Source: Firmicutes bacterium CAG:110
Lineage (GTDB): Bacteria > Bacillota > Clostridia > Oscillospirales > Oscillospiraceae
NCBI GenBank assembly: GCA_000434635.1
Contig: HF988061.1
Coordinates: forward strand, 8,505-17,442
DNA length: 8,938 nucleotides
Direction of reading: 5' to 3'
Made by a program: the position numbers and the translations under genes. Shown piece by piece: positions 1-6,035 of the stretch. The notes under the pieces are model-generated. The model was not told the origin of the DNA and made no database searches. It was given only the letters and a program-made list of their open reading frames with translations. Each line of letters begins with the position of its first letter. Position 1 is the first letter of the stretch.

Positions 1-518
1 TGGGCGGCACCGCCTGTGAGGTGGAGGCTCTGCGGGCAACGGAAATTCTGCGCTGGTCGGGGGCTGTGTGCATACAGAACGGGTGCACCTACGATGGGAT
101 CAGCCAGGTGTACGTGGTGGCGATACTGGCGACCTTCACCTGTGTGACGGAGGCCAGCAAGTGCAGCCTCGGCCCCGGGTTCCGGGCGTACATCAACGAC
201 ATCGTTCAGCCCAACGCCATCGCCTTTTCCGAGGAAGAGGTGTCGGGGGTTCAGGCGGAGTACGTAATGGGGGAGTCGGCTCCGGCGGGGGCCAGTCAGG
301 GAAGCAGCCTGTGGTACATCCAGCTGGAGGAGCTGTTCCCCGCCGGTACGCCGGAAAAGGCGGAGCCGGTGGGCGCATTTACGCTGGAGATCTCCACGGA
401 CGTCAAGACGGAGCTGTATTATCACTGCCGGTGGACATCCGTCAAGCGGGAATTTTCCAGAGAGGGCCTGCGGAAGACCCGGAAGGGCATCGCCATGCTG
501 CGGCAGGAGGAAGAATAA
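1..518 (+). CDS. Phage-tail-associated protein of unknown function, 5' partial
   Basis: The reading frame is open to the left edge (first full codon at 3, reading GGTACEVEALRA), so the gene starts upstream of the window. A GTG at 21 has no ribosome site before it and is unlikely to be the start. The visible 171 residues include a cysteine-containing stretch, a short hydrophobic run (VYVVAILATFTC), an acidic middle, and a basic tail near FSREGLRKTRKG. I see no membrane segment long enough to be confident of, no signal peptide and no catalytic motif. I do not recognise the family. The call rests on its neighbour: the stop (516-518) directly abuts the ATG of a gpU-like tail gene at 519, and that gene's AGGAGG (505-510) lies inside this one, so the two are translated together. 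A tail or baseplate structural role is inferred. It could also be an unrelated accessory protein of the same phage module. Confidence 0.6.
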   Translation, partial: GGTACEVEALRATEILRWSGAVCIQNGCTYDGISQVYVVAILATFTCVTEASKCSLGPGFRAYINDIVQPNAIAFSEEEVSGVQAEYVMGESAPAGASQGSSLWYIQLEELFPAGTPEKAEPVGAFTLEISTDVKTELYYHCRWTSVKREFSREGLRKTRKGIAMLRQEEE

Positions 519-884
519 ATGGACAAGCTCAAGTACAAGACCTTTGTCTGGCCCCACAATCCCACGGTGTACAAGGAGGAATATCTCCGGGAACCCCAAT
601 ACTGCAAGGGGGACGATGGGGAATACTACTTTGACGCCATGGGAGAGGAAAAGCTGACCATCACCGGCACCGGGGCATTCTTCGGCGACGACGCCTTTGT
701 CCAGTTCAAGAAGCTGGCGAAGCTTTTTAAGGAGACGACGCCGGGGAATCTGGAGCATCCCATCTGGGGTATCCGGTACTGCTACCTTACCGGGCTGGAA
801 ATGACCCAGGAGCCGAAGGACAACTACGTCAGCTACCGTTTTACCTTCACCGGCGCGCAGACAAACGGCGTGGTGCCGAGGTAA
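519..884 (+). CDS. Phage tail protein, gpU-like / DNA-circularisation-N-like
   Basis: A complete 121-residue protein starting at ATG 519, eight bases after AGGAGG (505-510). It opens with a FVWPHNPTVY segment, followed by EKLTITGTGAFFG (about residues 44-56), a helix QFKKLAKLFKE, LEHPIWG, and a C-terminal strand pattern LEMTQEPKDNYVSYRFTFTG. From memory of the families, this arrangement (early WPHNP, a central TITGTG strand, then an even-spaced beta C-terminus) matches small tail proteins of Firmicutes contractile-tail phages that are usually labelled as gpU-like or as having a DNA circularisation N-terminal domain. Such proteins act at the tail terminator or hub. The gene is the last of the block and is followed by a strong terminator. 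No LysM, tape measure, baseplate, lysis or integrase gene follows, so this is one end of a tail module or a leftover of one. The exact structural role is uncertain. Confidence 0.65.
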   Translation: MDKLKYKTFVWPHNPTVYKEEYLREPQYCKGDDGEYYFDAMGEEKLTITGTGAFFGDDAFVQFKKLAKLFKETTPGNLEHPIWGIRYCYLTGLEMTQEPKDNYVSYRFTFTGAQTNGVVPR

Positions 885-905
885 CGGCAAAAGACGCTTT
901 ACGGT

Positions 906-943
906 AAAAATCCCACGCAGCCGCAAGGCCGCGTGGGATTTTT
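906..943. terminator. Bidirectional rho-independent terminator
   Basis: The arms 906-918 and 931-943 are perfectly complementary over 13 bp (AAAAATCCCACGC with GCGTGGGATTTTT). After one mismatch the stem continues for 3 bp (GCC/GGC) and closes with a GCAA tetraloop on the plus strand. Each strand has five T at the 3' side of the stem. The hairpin sits between the stop of the plus-strand tail gene (884) and the stop of the minus-strand ABC gene (964), so it can end transcription from both sides. Confidence 0.9.
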
Positions 944-963
944 GTTTGCTCGGAAGATTCTGA

Positions 964-2862
964 TTATTCCAGCTCAAACGCGCCGGTGTAGAGCTGATAG
1001 TAGGTGCCCTTCTGGGCGATCAGGTCTTCGTGGGTGCCGCGCTCGATGATGCGGCCATGGTCGAGAACCATGATGCAATCGGAGTTCATGACCGTGCTCA
1101 GGCGGTGGGCGATCACGAAGGTGGTGCGGCCCTTCATCAGGGCGTCCATGCCGTCCTGCACCAGCTTTTCCGTGCGGGTGTCGATGGAGGAAGTTGCCTC
1201 GTCCAGAATCATGACGGGAGGATCGGCCACGGCCGCACGGGCAATGGCGATCAGCTGCCGCTGACCTTGGGACAGACTGGCTCCGTTGCCCGTGAGCATA
1301 GTGTTGTAGCCGTCGGGCAGGCGGGTAATGAAGTCGTGGGCGTTTGCCAGCTTCGCCGCGTGGATGCACTCTTCGTCAGTGGCATCCAGCTTGCCGTAGC
1401 GAATGTTGTCCATCACTGTGCCGGTGAACAGGTTGGTGTCCTGTAAGACGATGCCGAGAGAGCGGCGCAGATCGGGCTTGCGGATCTTGTTGATGTTGAT
1501 GTTGTCATAGCGAATTTTGCCGTCGTCAATGTCGTAGAAGCGGTTGATGAGGTTGGTGATGGTGGTCTTGCCCGCACCGGTGGCACCCACAAAGGCGATC
1601 TTCTGGCCGGGCTTGGCGTACAGAGTCACATCGTGCAGCACCAGCTTCTCGGGGACGTAGCCAAAGTCTACGTTGGTCATGGTGATGTCGCCCTTCAGCT
1701 CGGTATAGGTGACGGTGCCGTCCGCCTTGTGGGGGTGCTTCCATGCCCAGTGGCCGGTATGCTCCGGAGTCTCGGTGATATTGCCGTTTTCGTCAATTTT
1801 GGCGTTGACCAGCTGGACATAGCCGTCGTCCGTCTCCGGCTGTTCGTCCATCAGCTCGAAGATGCGCTCCGCACCGGCCAGCGCCATGACGATGGCGTTG
1901 ATCTGGTTGGAGACCTGGCTGATGGGCATGTTGAAGGAGCGGGACAGGAGCATGAAGCTCATCAGGCTGCCAAGGGACAGCATATTGCCGCCGGACAGCA
2001 CGCACAGCGCGCCGCCCACGATGGCCAGAATGGCATACTGGACGTAGCCAAGGTTGTTGTTGATGGGACCCATCATGTTGGACAGGGTTCCGGCGATGCG
2101 GGCATTGCGGCACAGCTCCTCGTTGAGCTTGTCGAACTGCTCCTTGCAGGCTTCTTCGTGGGTGAAGACCTTGACCACCTTCTGACCGTTGACCATTTCC
2201 TCCACGTAGCCGTTCAGCGCGCCAAGAGACTGCTGCTGGCCGACAAAGTATTTGGCGGATTTGCCCGCCACCTTCATGGTGACAAAGACGATGCCGGTGA
2301 CGGTGAAGAGCATTACGATGGTCAGCACCCATGAGGTTTGCAGCATTCCCACAAAGACCACCACAATGGTCACCAGGGAGGACGCGCACTGGGGGATGGA
2401 CTGGGAGATCATCTGCCGCAGAGTGTCAATGTCGCTGGTGTAGCGGGACATGATGTTGCCGGCGGTGTTGGTGTCAAAATACCGCAGGGGAAGCGTCTGC
2501 ATATGGGCGAACATTTCGTCCCGGATGTGCTTCTGGGTACCCTGACTGACCTTGACCATCAGGAACATGAACAGGAAGGACGAGATCATGCCCACCGCAA
2601 AGATGCAGGCAAGCTTGCTGAGATATCCCCACAGGGAAGAAAAATCCGTAGAGCCATCCCGCACCATAGGCAGGATATAGCTGTCCACCAGTGTGCCGAG
2701 GGAGCGGCTGCCGGTGGTCTGGGCGACGGCGTTGGCGATGATGCACAGCAGCACCACGCCCAGAGTGGGAAGATAGGGCTTCATGTAGCCCAGCAGCCGC
2801 AGCAGGGTCTTCCTGGGGTTCTTGGCTTTGCGGCCGTCGCCGCGCATTCTGACAGGAGGCAT
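964..2862 (-). CDS. ABC exporter half-transporter, TM288-like subunit (canonical catalytic site)
   Basis: This 632-residue half-transporter has an N-terminal transmembrane domain (about residues 28-325, six segments expected) and a C-terminal nucleotide-binding domain. Visible motifs: Walker A GATGAGKTT (426-434), Q-loop Q474, signature LSQGQ (530-534), Walker B VMILDE with D554 and catalytic E555, and switch H586 (VIAHRLS). The LSQGQ signature replaces LSGGQ, as in TM288 of the Thermotoga heterodimer TM287/TM288, to which the whole domain is strikingly similar from memory. It should pair with the product of the gene just upstream to export drugs or other hydrophobic compounds from the cytoplasmic membrane; the substrate is unknown. 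The chosen start is the ATG at 2860-2862, nine bases after AAGGAGG and sharing one base with the upstream stop (TAATG). The open frame extends to 3153, but that extension lies inside the upstream gene and is Arg/His-rich shadow. An unusual His/Trp-containing insertion (about 351-390) joins the two domains. Confidence 0.95.
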   Translation of the reverse strand: MPPVRMRGDGRKAKNPRKTLLRLLGYMKPYLPTLGVVLLCIIANAVAQTTGSRSLGTLVDSYILPMVRDGSTDFSSLWGYLSKLACIFAVGMISSFLFMFLMVKVSQGTQKHIRDEMFAHMQTLPLRYFDTNTAGNIMSRYTSDIDTLRQMISQSIPQCASSLVTIVVVFVGMLQTSWVLTIVMLFTVTGIVFVTMKVAGKSAKYFVGQQQSLGALNGYVEEMVNGQKVVKVFTHEEACKEQFDKLNEELCRNARIAGTLSNMMGPINNNLGYVQYAILAIVGGALCVLSGGNMLSLGSLMSFMLLSRSFNMPISQVSNQINAIVMALAGAERIFELMDEQPETDDGYVQLVNAKIDENGNITETPEHTGHWAWKHPHKADGTVTYTELKGDITMTNVDFGYVPEKLVLHDVTLYAKPGQKIAFVGATGAGKTTITNLINRFYDIDDGKIRYDNININKIRKPDLRRSLGIVLQDTNLFTGTVMDNIRYGKLDATDEECIHAAKLANAHDFITRLPDGYNTMLTGNGASLSQGQRQLIAIARAAVADPPVMILDEATSSIDTRTEKLVQDGMDALMKGRTTFVIAHRLSTVMNSDCIMVLDHGRIIERGTHEDLIAQKGTYYQLYTGAFELE

Positions 2863-4610
2863 TATTCTTCCCCTCCTTTCTGCTGGGAGTAGTAGACTTC
2901 CTGATAAATTTTCGACGAGGCCAGCAGGGATTCGTGGGTGCCTACGTCTTTCACCATGCCGTTGTCCAGCACGACGATGATGTCCGCATCCTGCACGGAG
3001 GCGATCCGCTGGGCGATGATGAGCTTGGTGGTGCCGGGAATTTCCTCCCGGAACGCCTGACGGATCATGGCGTCGGTACGGGTGTCCACGGCGGAGGTGG
3101 AGTCGTCCAGAATGAGGATCTTGGGCTTTTTCAGCAGCGCACGGGCGATGCAAAGACGCTGCTTCTGACCGCCGGAGACGTTGGTGCCGCCCTGCTCAAT
3201 GTGGGTGTCGTAGCCGTCGGGGAAGCTCCGGATGAACTCGTCGGCGCAGGCCAGACGGCAGGCGTGAACCAGCTCCTCGTCGGTGGCGTTGGGGTTGCCC
3301 CAGCGGAGGTTTTCTTTGATGGTGCCGGAGAACAGCTCGTTCTTTTGCAGCACCATGGCCACGTTGTCCCGGAGTACCTCAAGATCGTACTTCCGGACGT
3401 CGATGCCGCCCACTTTCAAGGTGCCCTCGCTGACGTCGTACAGGCGGGGGATCAGCTGTACCAAGGTCGTTTTGCTGGAACCGGTGCCGCCCAGAATGCC
3501 GACCGTCGCGCCGGAGGGGATGTGCAGGTTCACTTCCTTCAGCGCCCGGTGTTTGGCAGTGGCGGAATAGCGGAAGCTCACGTTCTCAAAGTCGATGGAG
3601 CCGTCGGGAACCTCCATGACGGCGTTTTCCGTGGGGGAGGTCAGGTTCGGCTCCTCGGTGAGGATCTCATAGCACCGCTTCAGTGGGGCGCGGCTCATGG
3701 TCAGCATGACGGCCACCATGGACAGCATCATGAGAGACGAGAGAATCTGGCTGGTGTAGGTGAACATGGAGCTGAGCTGGCCGGTGGTGAGGCCGAGATC
3801 GGGGTTATTGCCGGAGGCAATGACAAGGTGCGCGCCGATCCACGAAATGGCAAGCATACAGCCGTAAACGCACAGCTGCATAATGGGGTTTGCCAGGGAC
3901 ATGATGCGCTCGGCCTTGCAGAAGTCCTTGTAAATGGTGCCGGATACGGAGGTGAATTTCTCGGTCTCCCGGTCTTCCCGGACGAAGGATTTGACCACCC
4001 GGATGCCGTGGACGTTCTCCTGCACCACATTGTTCATTTTGTCGTAGGTGCGGAAGACCCGGTCAAAAATCCGGAACACCTTGGGAATCAGGCAAAGCAG
4101 GGCGCAGATCAGAATGGGCAGCGCCACGCAGTACACGAGGCTCAGCCGCACGCTGATGCCCATGGCGGAAACCAGCGCCAGAATCAGCACCATGGGGCAG
4201 CGGATGGCCATACGGATCATCATCTGGAAGGTGTTCTGCAAGGTCGCCACGTCGGAGGTCAGCCGGGTGACGATGGAAGCAGTGGAAAATTTGTCGATAT
4301 TGGAAAAGCTGAAATCCTGCACCTGATGGTACATATCGTGGCGCAGATTTTTGGCGAAGCCGGTACCGGCCTTGGACGCGAAGGCGGCGGACAGAACGCC
4401 GAAGGACAGCGACGCCAGAGCGCACAGCACCAGAATGCCAGACTTGGCGGCGACGACCTGCATATCCTGCATTTTGATGCCGTAGTCATACAGGTCGGCC
4501 ATGACCAGAGGGATGAGCACCTCCATGGCGACCTCGCCGACCATGCACAGCGGGCTGAGCAGGGCCGCCCACTTATATTCCCGGATGCACCGGGCGAGTC
4601 TTCTTATCAT
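2862..4610 (-). CDS. ABC exporter half-transporter, TM287-like subunit (degenerate ATP site)
   Basis: This 582-residue half-transporter has a transmembrane domain to about residue 310 and a nucleotide-binding domain from about 335. Motifs: Walker A GGTGSSKTT (374-382), with Ser379 where Gly is usual; Q-loop Q422; a normal signature VSGGQ (478-482); Walker B ILILDD, with D502 followed by Asp503 in place of the catalytic Glu; and Gln534 in place of the switch His (IIAQRIAS). This set of changes is the hallmark of the non-hydrolysing half of heterodimeric exporters such as TM287 or BmrC. Its intact signature should complete the working ATP site on the partner encoded directly downstream. The start at ATG 4608-4610 has AAGGAGG at 4621-4627, ten bases away, and overlaps the MarR stop as ATGA. 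The product is likely a multidrug or peptide/lipid exporter subunit in the cytoplasmic membrane. The presence of a MarR gene in the same operon points to induction by a toxic compound. Confidence 0.95.
   Translation of the reverse strand: MIRRLARCIREYKWAALLSPLCMVGEVAMEVLIPLVMADLYDYGIKMQDMQVVAAKSGILVLCALASLSFGVLSAAFASKAGTGFAKNLRHDMYHQVQDFSFSNIDKFSTASIVTRLTSDVATLQNTFQMMIRMAIRCPMVLILALVSAMGISVRLSLVYCVALPILICALLCLIPKVFRIFDRVFRTYDKMNNVVQENVHGIRVVKSFVREDRETEKFTSVSGTIYKDFCKAERIMSLANPIMQLCVYGCMLAISWIGAHLVIASGNNPDLGLTTGQLSSMFTYTSQILSSLMMLSMVAVMLTMSRAPLKRCYEILTEEPNLTSPTENAVMEVPDGSIDFENVSFRYSATAKHRALKEVNLHIPSGATVGILGGTGSSKTTLVQLIPRLYDVSEGTLKVGGIDVRKYDLEVLRDNVAMVLQKNELFSGTIKENLRWGNPNATDEELVHACRLACADEFIRSFPDGYDTHIEQGGTNVSGGQKQRLCIARALLKKPKILILDDSTSAVDTRTDAMIRQAFREEIPGTTKLIIAQRIASVQDADIIVVLDNGMVKDVGTHESLLASSKIYQEVYYSQQKGGEE
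2872..2878 (-). promoter_or_regulatory. Ribosome binding site deciding the start of the second ABC gene
   Basis: AAGGAGG on the minus strand, nine bases before the ATG at 2862. It lies within the last codons of the upstream ABC gene and rules out the longer open frame that reaches 3153. Translation of the two subunits is therefore coupled, which suits equal production of the halves of a heterodimer. Confidence 0.85.
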
Positions 4611-5077
4611 GTATCAGATTCCTCCTTGATTTTACGGATACAGGCGCTTGCGCCCATGTTGTCGATGGCGCGCAGGAGCAGGGAAGTGAACAGCTCCCGT
4701 TCCTCCGGGGAAAAGCCTGCCACCACCTGAGCTTCGTTGTCGAGAATGACCCGGTTCATGGTCTCGTGAAGCTCGTCTCCCTTGGGCAGCACATAGATGC
4801 GCTTGCAGCGGCGGTCGGTTTCGTCCGGCCGAAGCTCGATGAAGTCCTTCTTTTCCAGCCGGGACAGCAGCCCCGAAACGGTGGGGTGGCTCATGTGAAA
4901 GGTTTCCTCAATGTCCCGGGAGCAGGGCGGCTGAGACCGCTGTGCGAGGTAGCCCATGATGTGCCCCTGAGCGGACGTCAGATCCATAGATGCCAGCGCG
5001 TTATCCATGGATGCCTTCATGCAGCCGCTGAGAACCTTCAATAGATACCCATAGTGATGTGTCAGGATGATCACCAC
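4607..5077 (-). CDS. MarR-family transcriptional repressor
   Basis: A winged-helix dimeric DNA-binding protein, about 156 residues from the GTG at 5077. Visible parts (this numbering): an N-terminal dimerisation helix (YGYLLKVLSGCMKASMDNAL), the MarR-typical LTSAQGHIMGYL (33-44), a helix-turn-helix with recognition helix MSHPTVSGLLSRLEKKDFI (62-80), and a wing DETDRRCKRIYVLP (85-98) with the family's D-x-R pattern. It is the first gene of an operon with the ABC pair and ends in a 4-nt ATGA overlap with the first ABC gene. It probably represses this operon and releases it when an inhibitor or drug binds. The start is uncertain. The frame is open to a TTG at 5125 and an ATG at 5113, but both lie upstream of the expected transcription start (about 5097). 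GTG at 5077 or 5074 is the first usable codon. CTG at 5065 would sit well behind an SD-like AAGGTGG. Confidence 0.88.
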   Translation of the reverse strand: MVIILTHHYGYLLKVLSGCMKASMDNALASMDLTSAQGHIMGYLAQRSQPPCSRDIEETFHMSHPTVSGLLSRLEKKDFIELRPDETDRRCKRIYVLPKGDELHETMNRVILDNEAQVVAGFSPEERELFTSLLLRAIDNMGASACIRKIKEESDT

Positions 5078-5085
5078 CTTGTCAA

Positions 5086-5109
5086 TAATATGTAGCGTGC
5101 TACATATTA
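5086..5109. promoter_or_regulatory. Palindromic operator, probable MarR binding site
   Basis: A perfect inverted repeat with 11-bp arms and a 2-bp centre: TAATATGTAGC (5086-5096), GT, GCTACATATTA (5099-5109). Size and symmetry fit a MarR dimer site. It covers the minus-strand -10 box and the predicted start point of the MarR-ABC operon, so binding would block RNA polymerase. That MarR itself binds here is inferred from position and from the habit of this family to regulate its own operon. Confidence 0.85.
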
Positions 5110-5132
5110 GCATATCACTTTTCAAATTGCAA
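5104..5132 (-). promoter_or_regulatory. Sigma-A-type promoter of the MarR-ABC operon
   Basis: On the minus strand, -35 TTGCAA (5127-5132), a 17-bp spacer, and -10 TAATAT (5104-5109) preceded by TGC, which makes it an extended -10 element. The start point should be near 5097, inside the operator palindrome, leaving a leader of about 20 bases before the GTG at 5077. Confidence 0.75.
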
Positions 5133-5171
5133 GAGGGTCATAAAAAGTTTACAATCGGGGATTCTGGCACG

Positions 5172-5204
5172 AAAAACCGCCGGGGCTCATATAGTCCCGG
5201 CGGT
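5172..5204 (-). terminator. Rho-independent terminator of the MFS-GDPD operon
   Basis: On the minus strand a perfect 9-bp GC-rich stem, ACCGCCGGG with CCCGGCGGT (arms at 5196-5204 and 5176-5184), encloses an 11-base loop and is followed by a run of five T. It begins seven bases after the GDPD stop at 5211 and separates that operon from the MarR promoter downstream on the same strand. Confidence 0.9.
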
Positions 5205-5210
5205 GAATGA

Positions 5211-6017
5211 TTATGGACGGAAGCCTTCAAAAATAGACAGCCAGCCTTCTTTCAGGGCGGTGTCGTGGTCTTCTTTGCTCCGCAGCGTCCAGCTGACGCC
5301 CTGAACGCGCCACAGCCTGCGGCAGAGCCAGTTGCTTATCGTGCTGTTCCGGTCGGCGAATTTATAGGCGATAAAATCGGGACGGGACAGGAAGTTTGCA
5401 AGGTTATGGGTCAGCAGGAATTTAAGCCCATCCGAAAGATCGGTGCGGTCCCGGAAGAAATTCTCCGAAAGCTGCCCGCGAATGATGTCCGGACGGTTTT
5501 TCCGCAGCCACGCGATGCACCGGGGGTCGAAGGACTCGATGCAGAATACGCCCTTGTACCCCTCCAGCATCTTGCAGGCCGTTTCGGCGAGCTTTGCATG
5601 GTTGCCGTCTTCCGGCTTCAGCTCGATGATGAGGGGAACCTTTCCGTCTACCAGCGTCAGGACGTCCGCAAACTGGGGGATGGTGTCTTCCGTGTTTTCC
5701 AGACGGTAGTTTTTCAGGTCTTGCGTATACAGGTCTTCGATGCGCCCGGCCTGCCCGGTGGTGCGGTTGAGCAGGGAATCGTGCATCACTCCGAGATTGC
5801 CGTCCTTGAGCAGATGCAGGTCAAACTCCATGCCGTAGCCGTTCTCCACGGCCAGACGGAAGGCGGTCATGGAGTTTTCGGCGGCACCATCGCCGTGAAG
5901 ACCACGGTGGGCATAGTTCCAGCCCCGCAGTTCCTTCATGCCCGGGTGGCTGCTCCGTCCCTGAGCGGCCAGCACCCACAGCAGCGCGAGGATCAGTACA
6001 ATAATAAGCAGCGTCAT
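5211..6017 (-). CDS. Membrane-anchored glycerophosphodiester phosphodiesterase
   Basis: A 268-residue GDPD-family protein that hydrolyses glycerophosphodiesters (deacylated phospholipids) to glycerol 3-phosphate and an alcohol. Residues 2-19 form one hydrophobic segment that looks like an uncleaved anchor or signal, so the enzyme probably sits on the outer face of the membrane. The TIM-barrel follows with the family's catalytic signature: H37-R38-G39 (AHRGLHGDG), AENS (46-49, usually PENS), E64 and D66 (MEFDLHLLKDG), H79 (VMHD) and E132/K134 (IIELKPE), which are the metal- and substrate-binding positions. The C-terminal VSWTLRSKED and IFEGF patterns are also typical, and the length is normal. 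The start ATG at 6017 has GGAGGG six bases upstream. That site lies in the 18-base gap after the MFS stop, so the two genes form an operon. The exact diester substrate is unknown. Confidence 0.92.
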   Translation of the reverse strand: MTLLIIVLILALLWVLAAQGRSSHPGMKELRGWNYAHRGLHGDGAAENSMTAFRLAVENGYGMEFDLHLLKDGNLGVMHDSLLNRTTGQAGRIEDLYTQDLKNYRLENTEDTIPQFADVLTLVDGKVPLIIELKPEDGNHAKLAETACKMLEGYKGVFCIESFDPRCIAWLRKNRPDIIRGQLSENFFRDRTDLSDGLKFLLTHNLANFLSRPDFIAYKFADRNSTISNWLCRRLWRVQGVSWTLRSKEDHDTALKEGWLSIFEGFRP

Positions 6018-6035
6018 AATTGTCCCTCCAAAGCA

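Noticed and set aside
21..23. GTG as the true start of the first tail-associated gene
   Set aside because: No ribosome site precedes it and the frame is open to the window edge with similar coding character, so the gene most likely begins upstream.
885..963. Prophage attachment site between the tail genes and the ABC operon
   Set aside because: Only the terminator hairpin is visible. There is no tRNA end, no integrase and no direct repeat that could be tested within this window.
2863..3153. N-terminal extension of the second ABC gene
   Set aside because: The extra 97 residues are Arg/His/Gly-rich and lie wholly inside the upstream ABC gene. A good ribosome site marks the start at 2862.
2934..4730. 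A 598-codon open frame on the plus strand, antisense to the first ABC gene
   Set aside because: Its translation is rich in Gly, His, Asp and Val with no domain pattern. The opposite strand encodes a textbook ABC subunit with ribosome sites, so this is a GC-driven shadow.
4607..5077. Redox-sensing MarR of the OhrR type, because of four cysteines
   Set aside because: The cysteines (19, 52, 91, 147 in the chosen numbering) do not sit in a recognisable OhrR arrangement, and the operon partner is an ABC exporter rather than a peroxidase.
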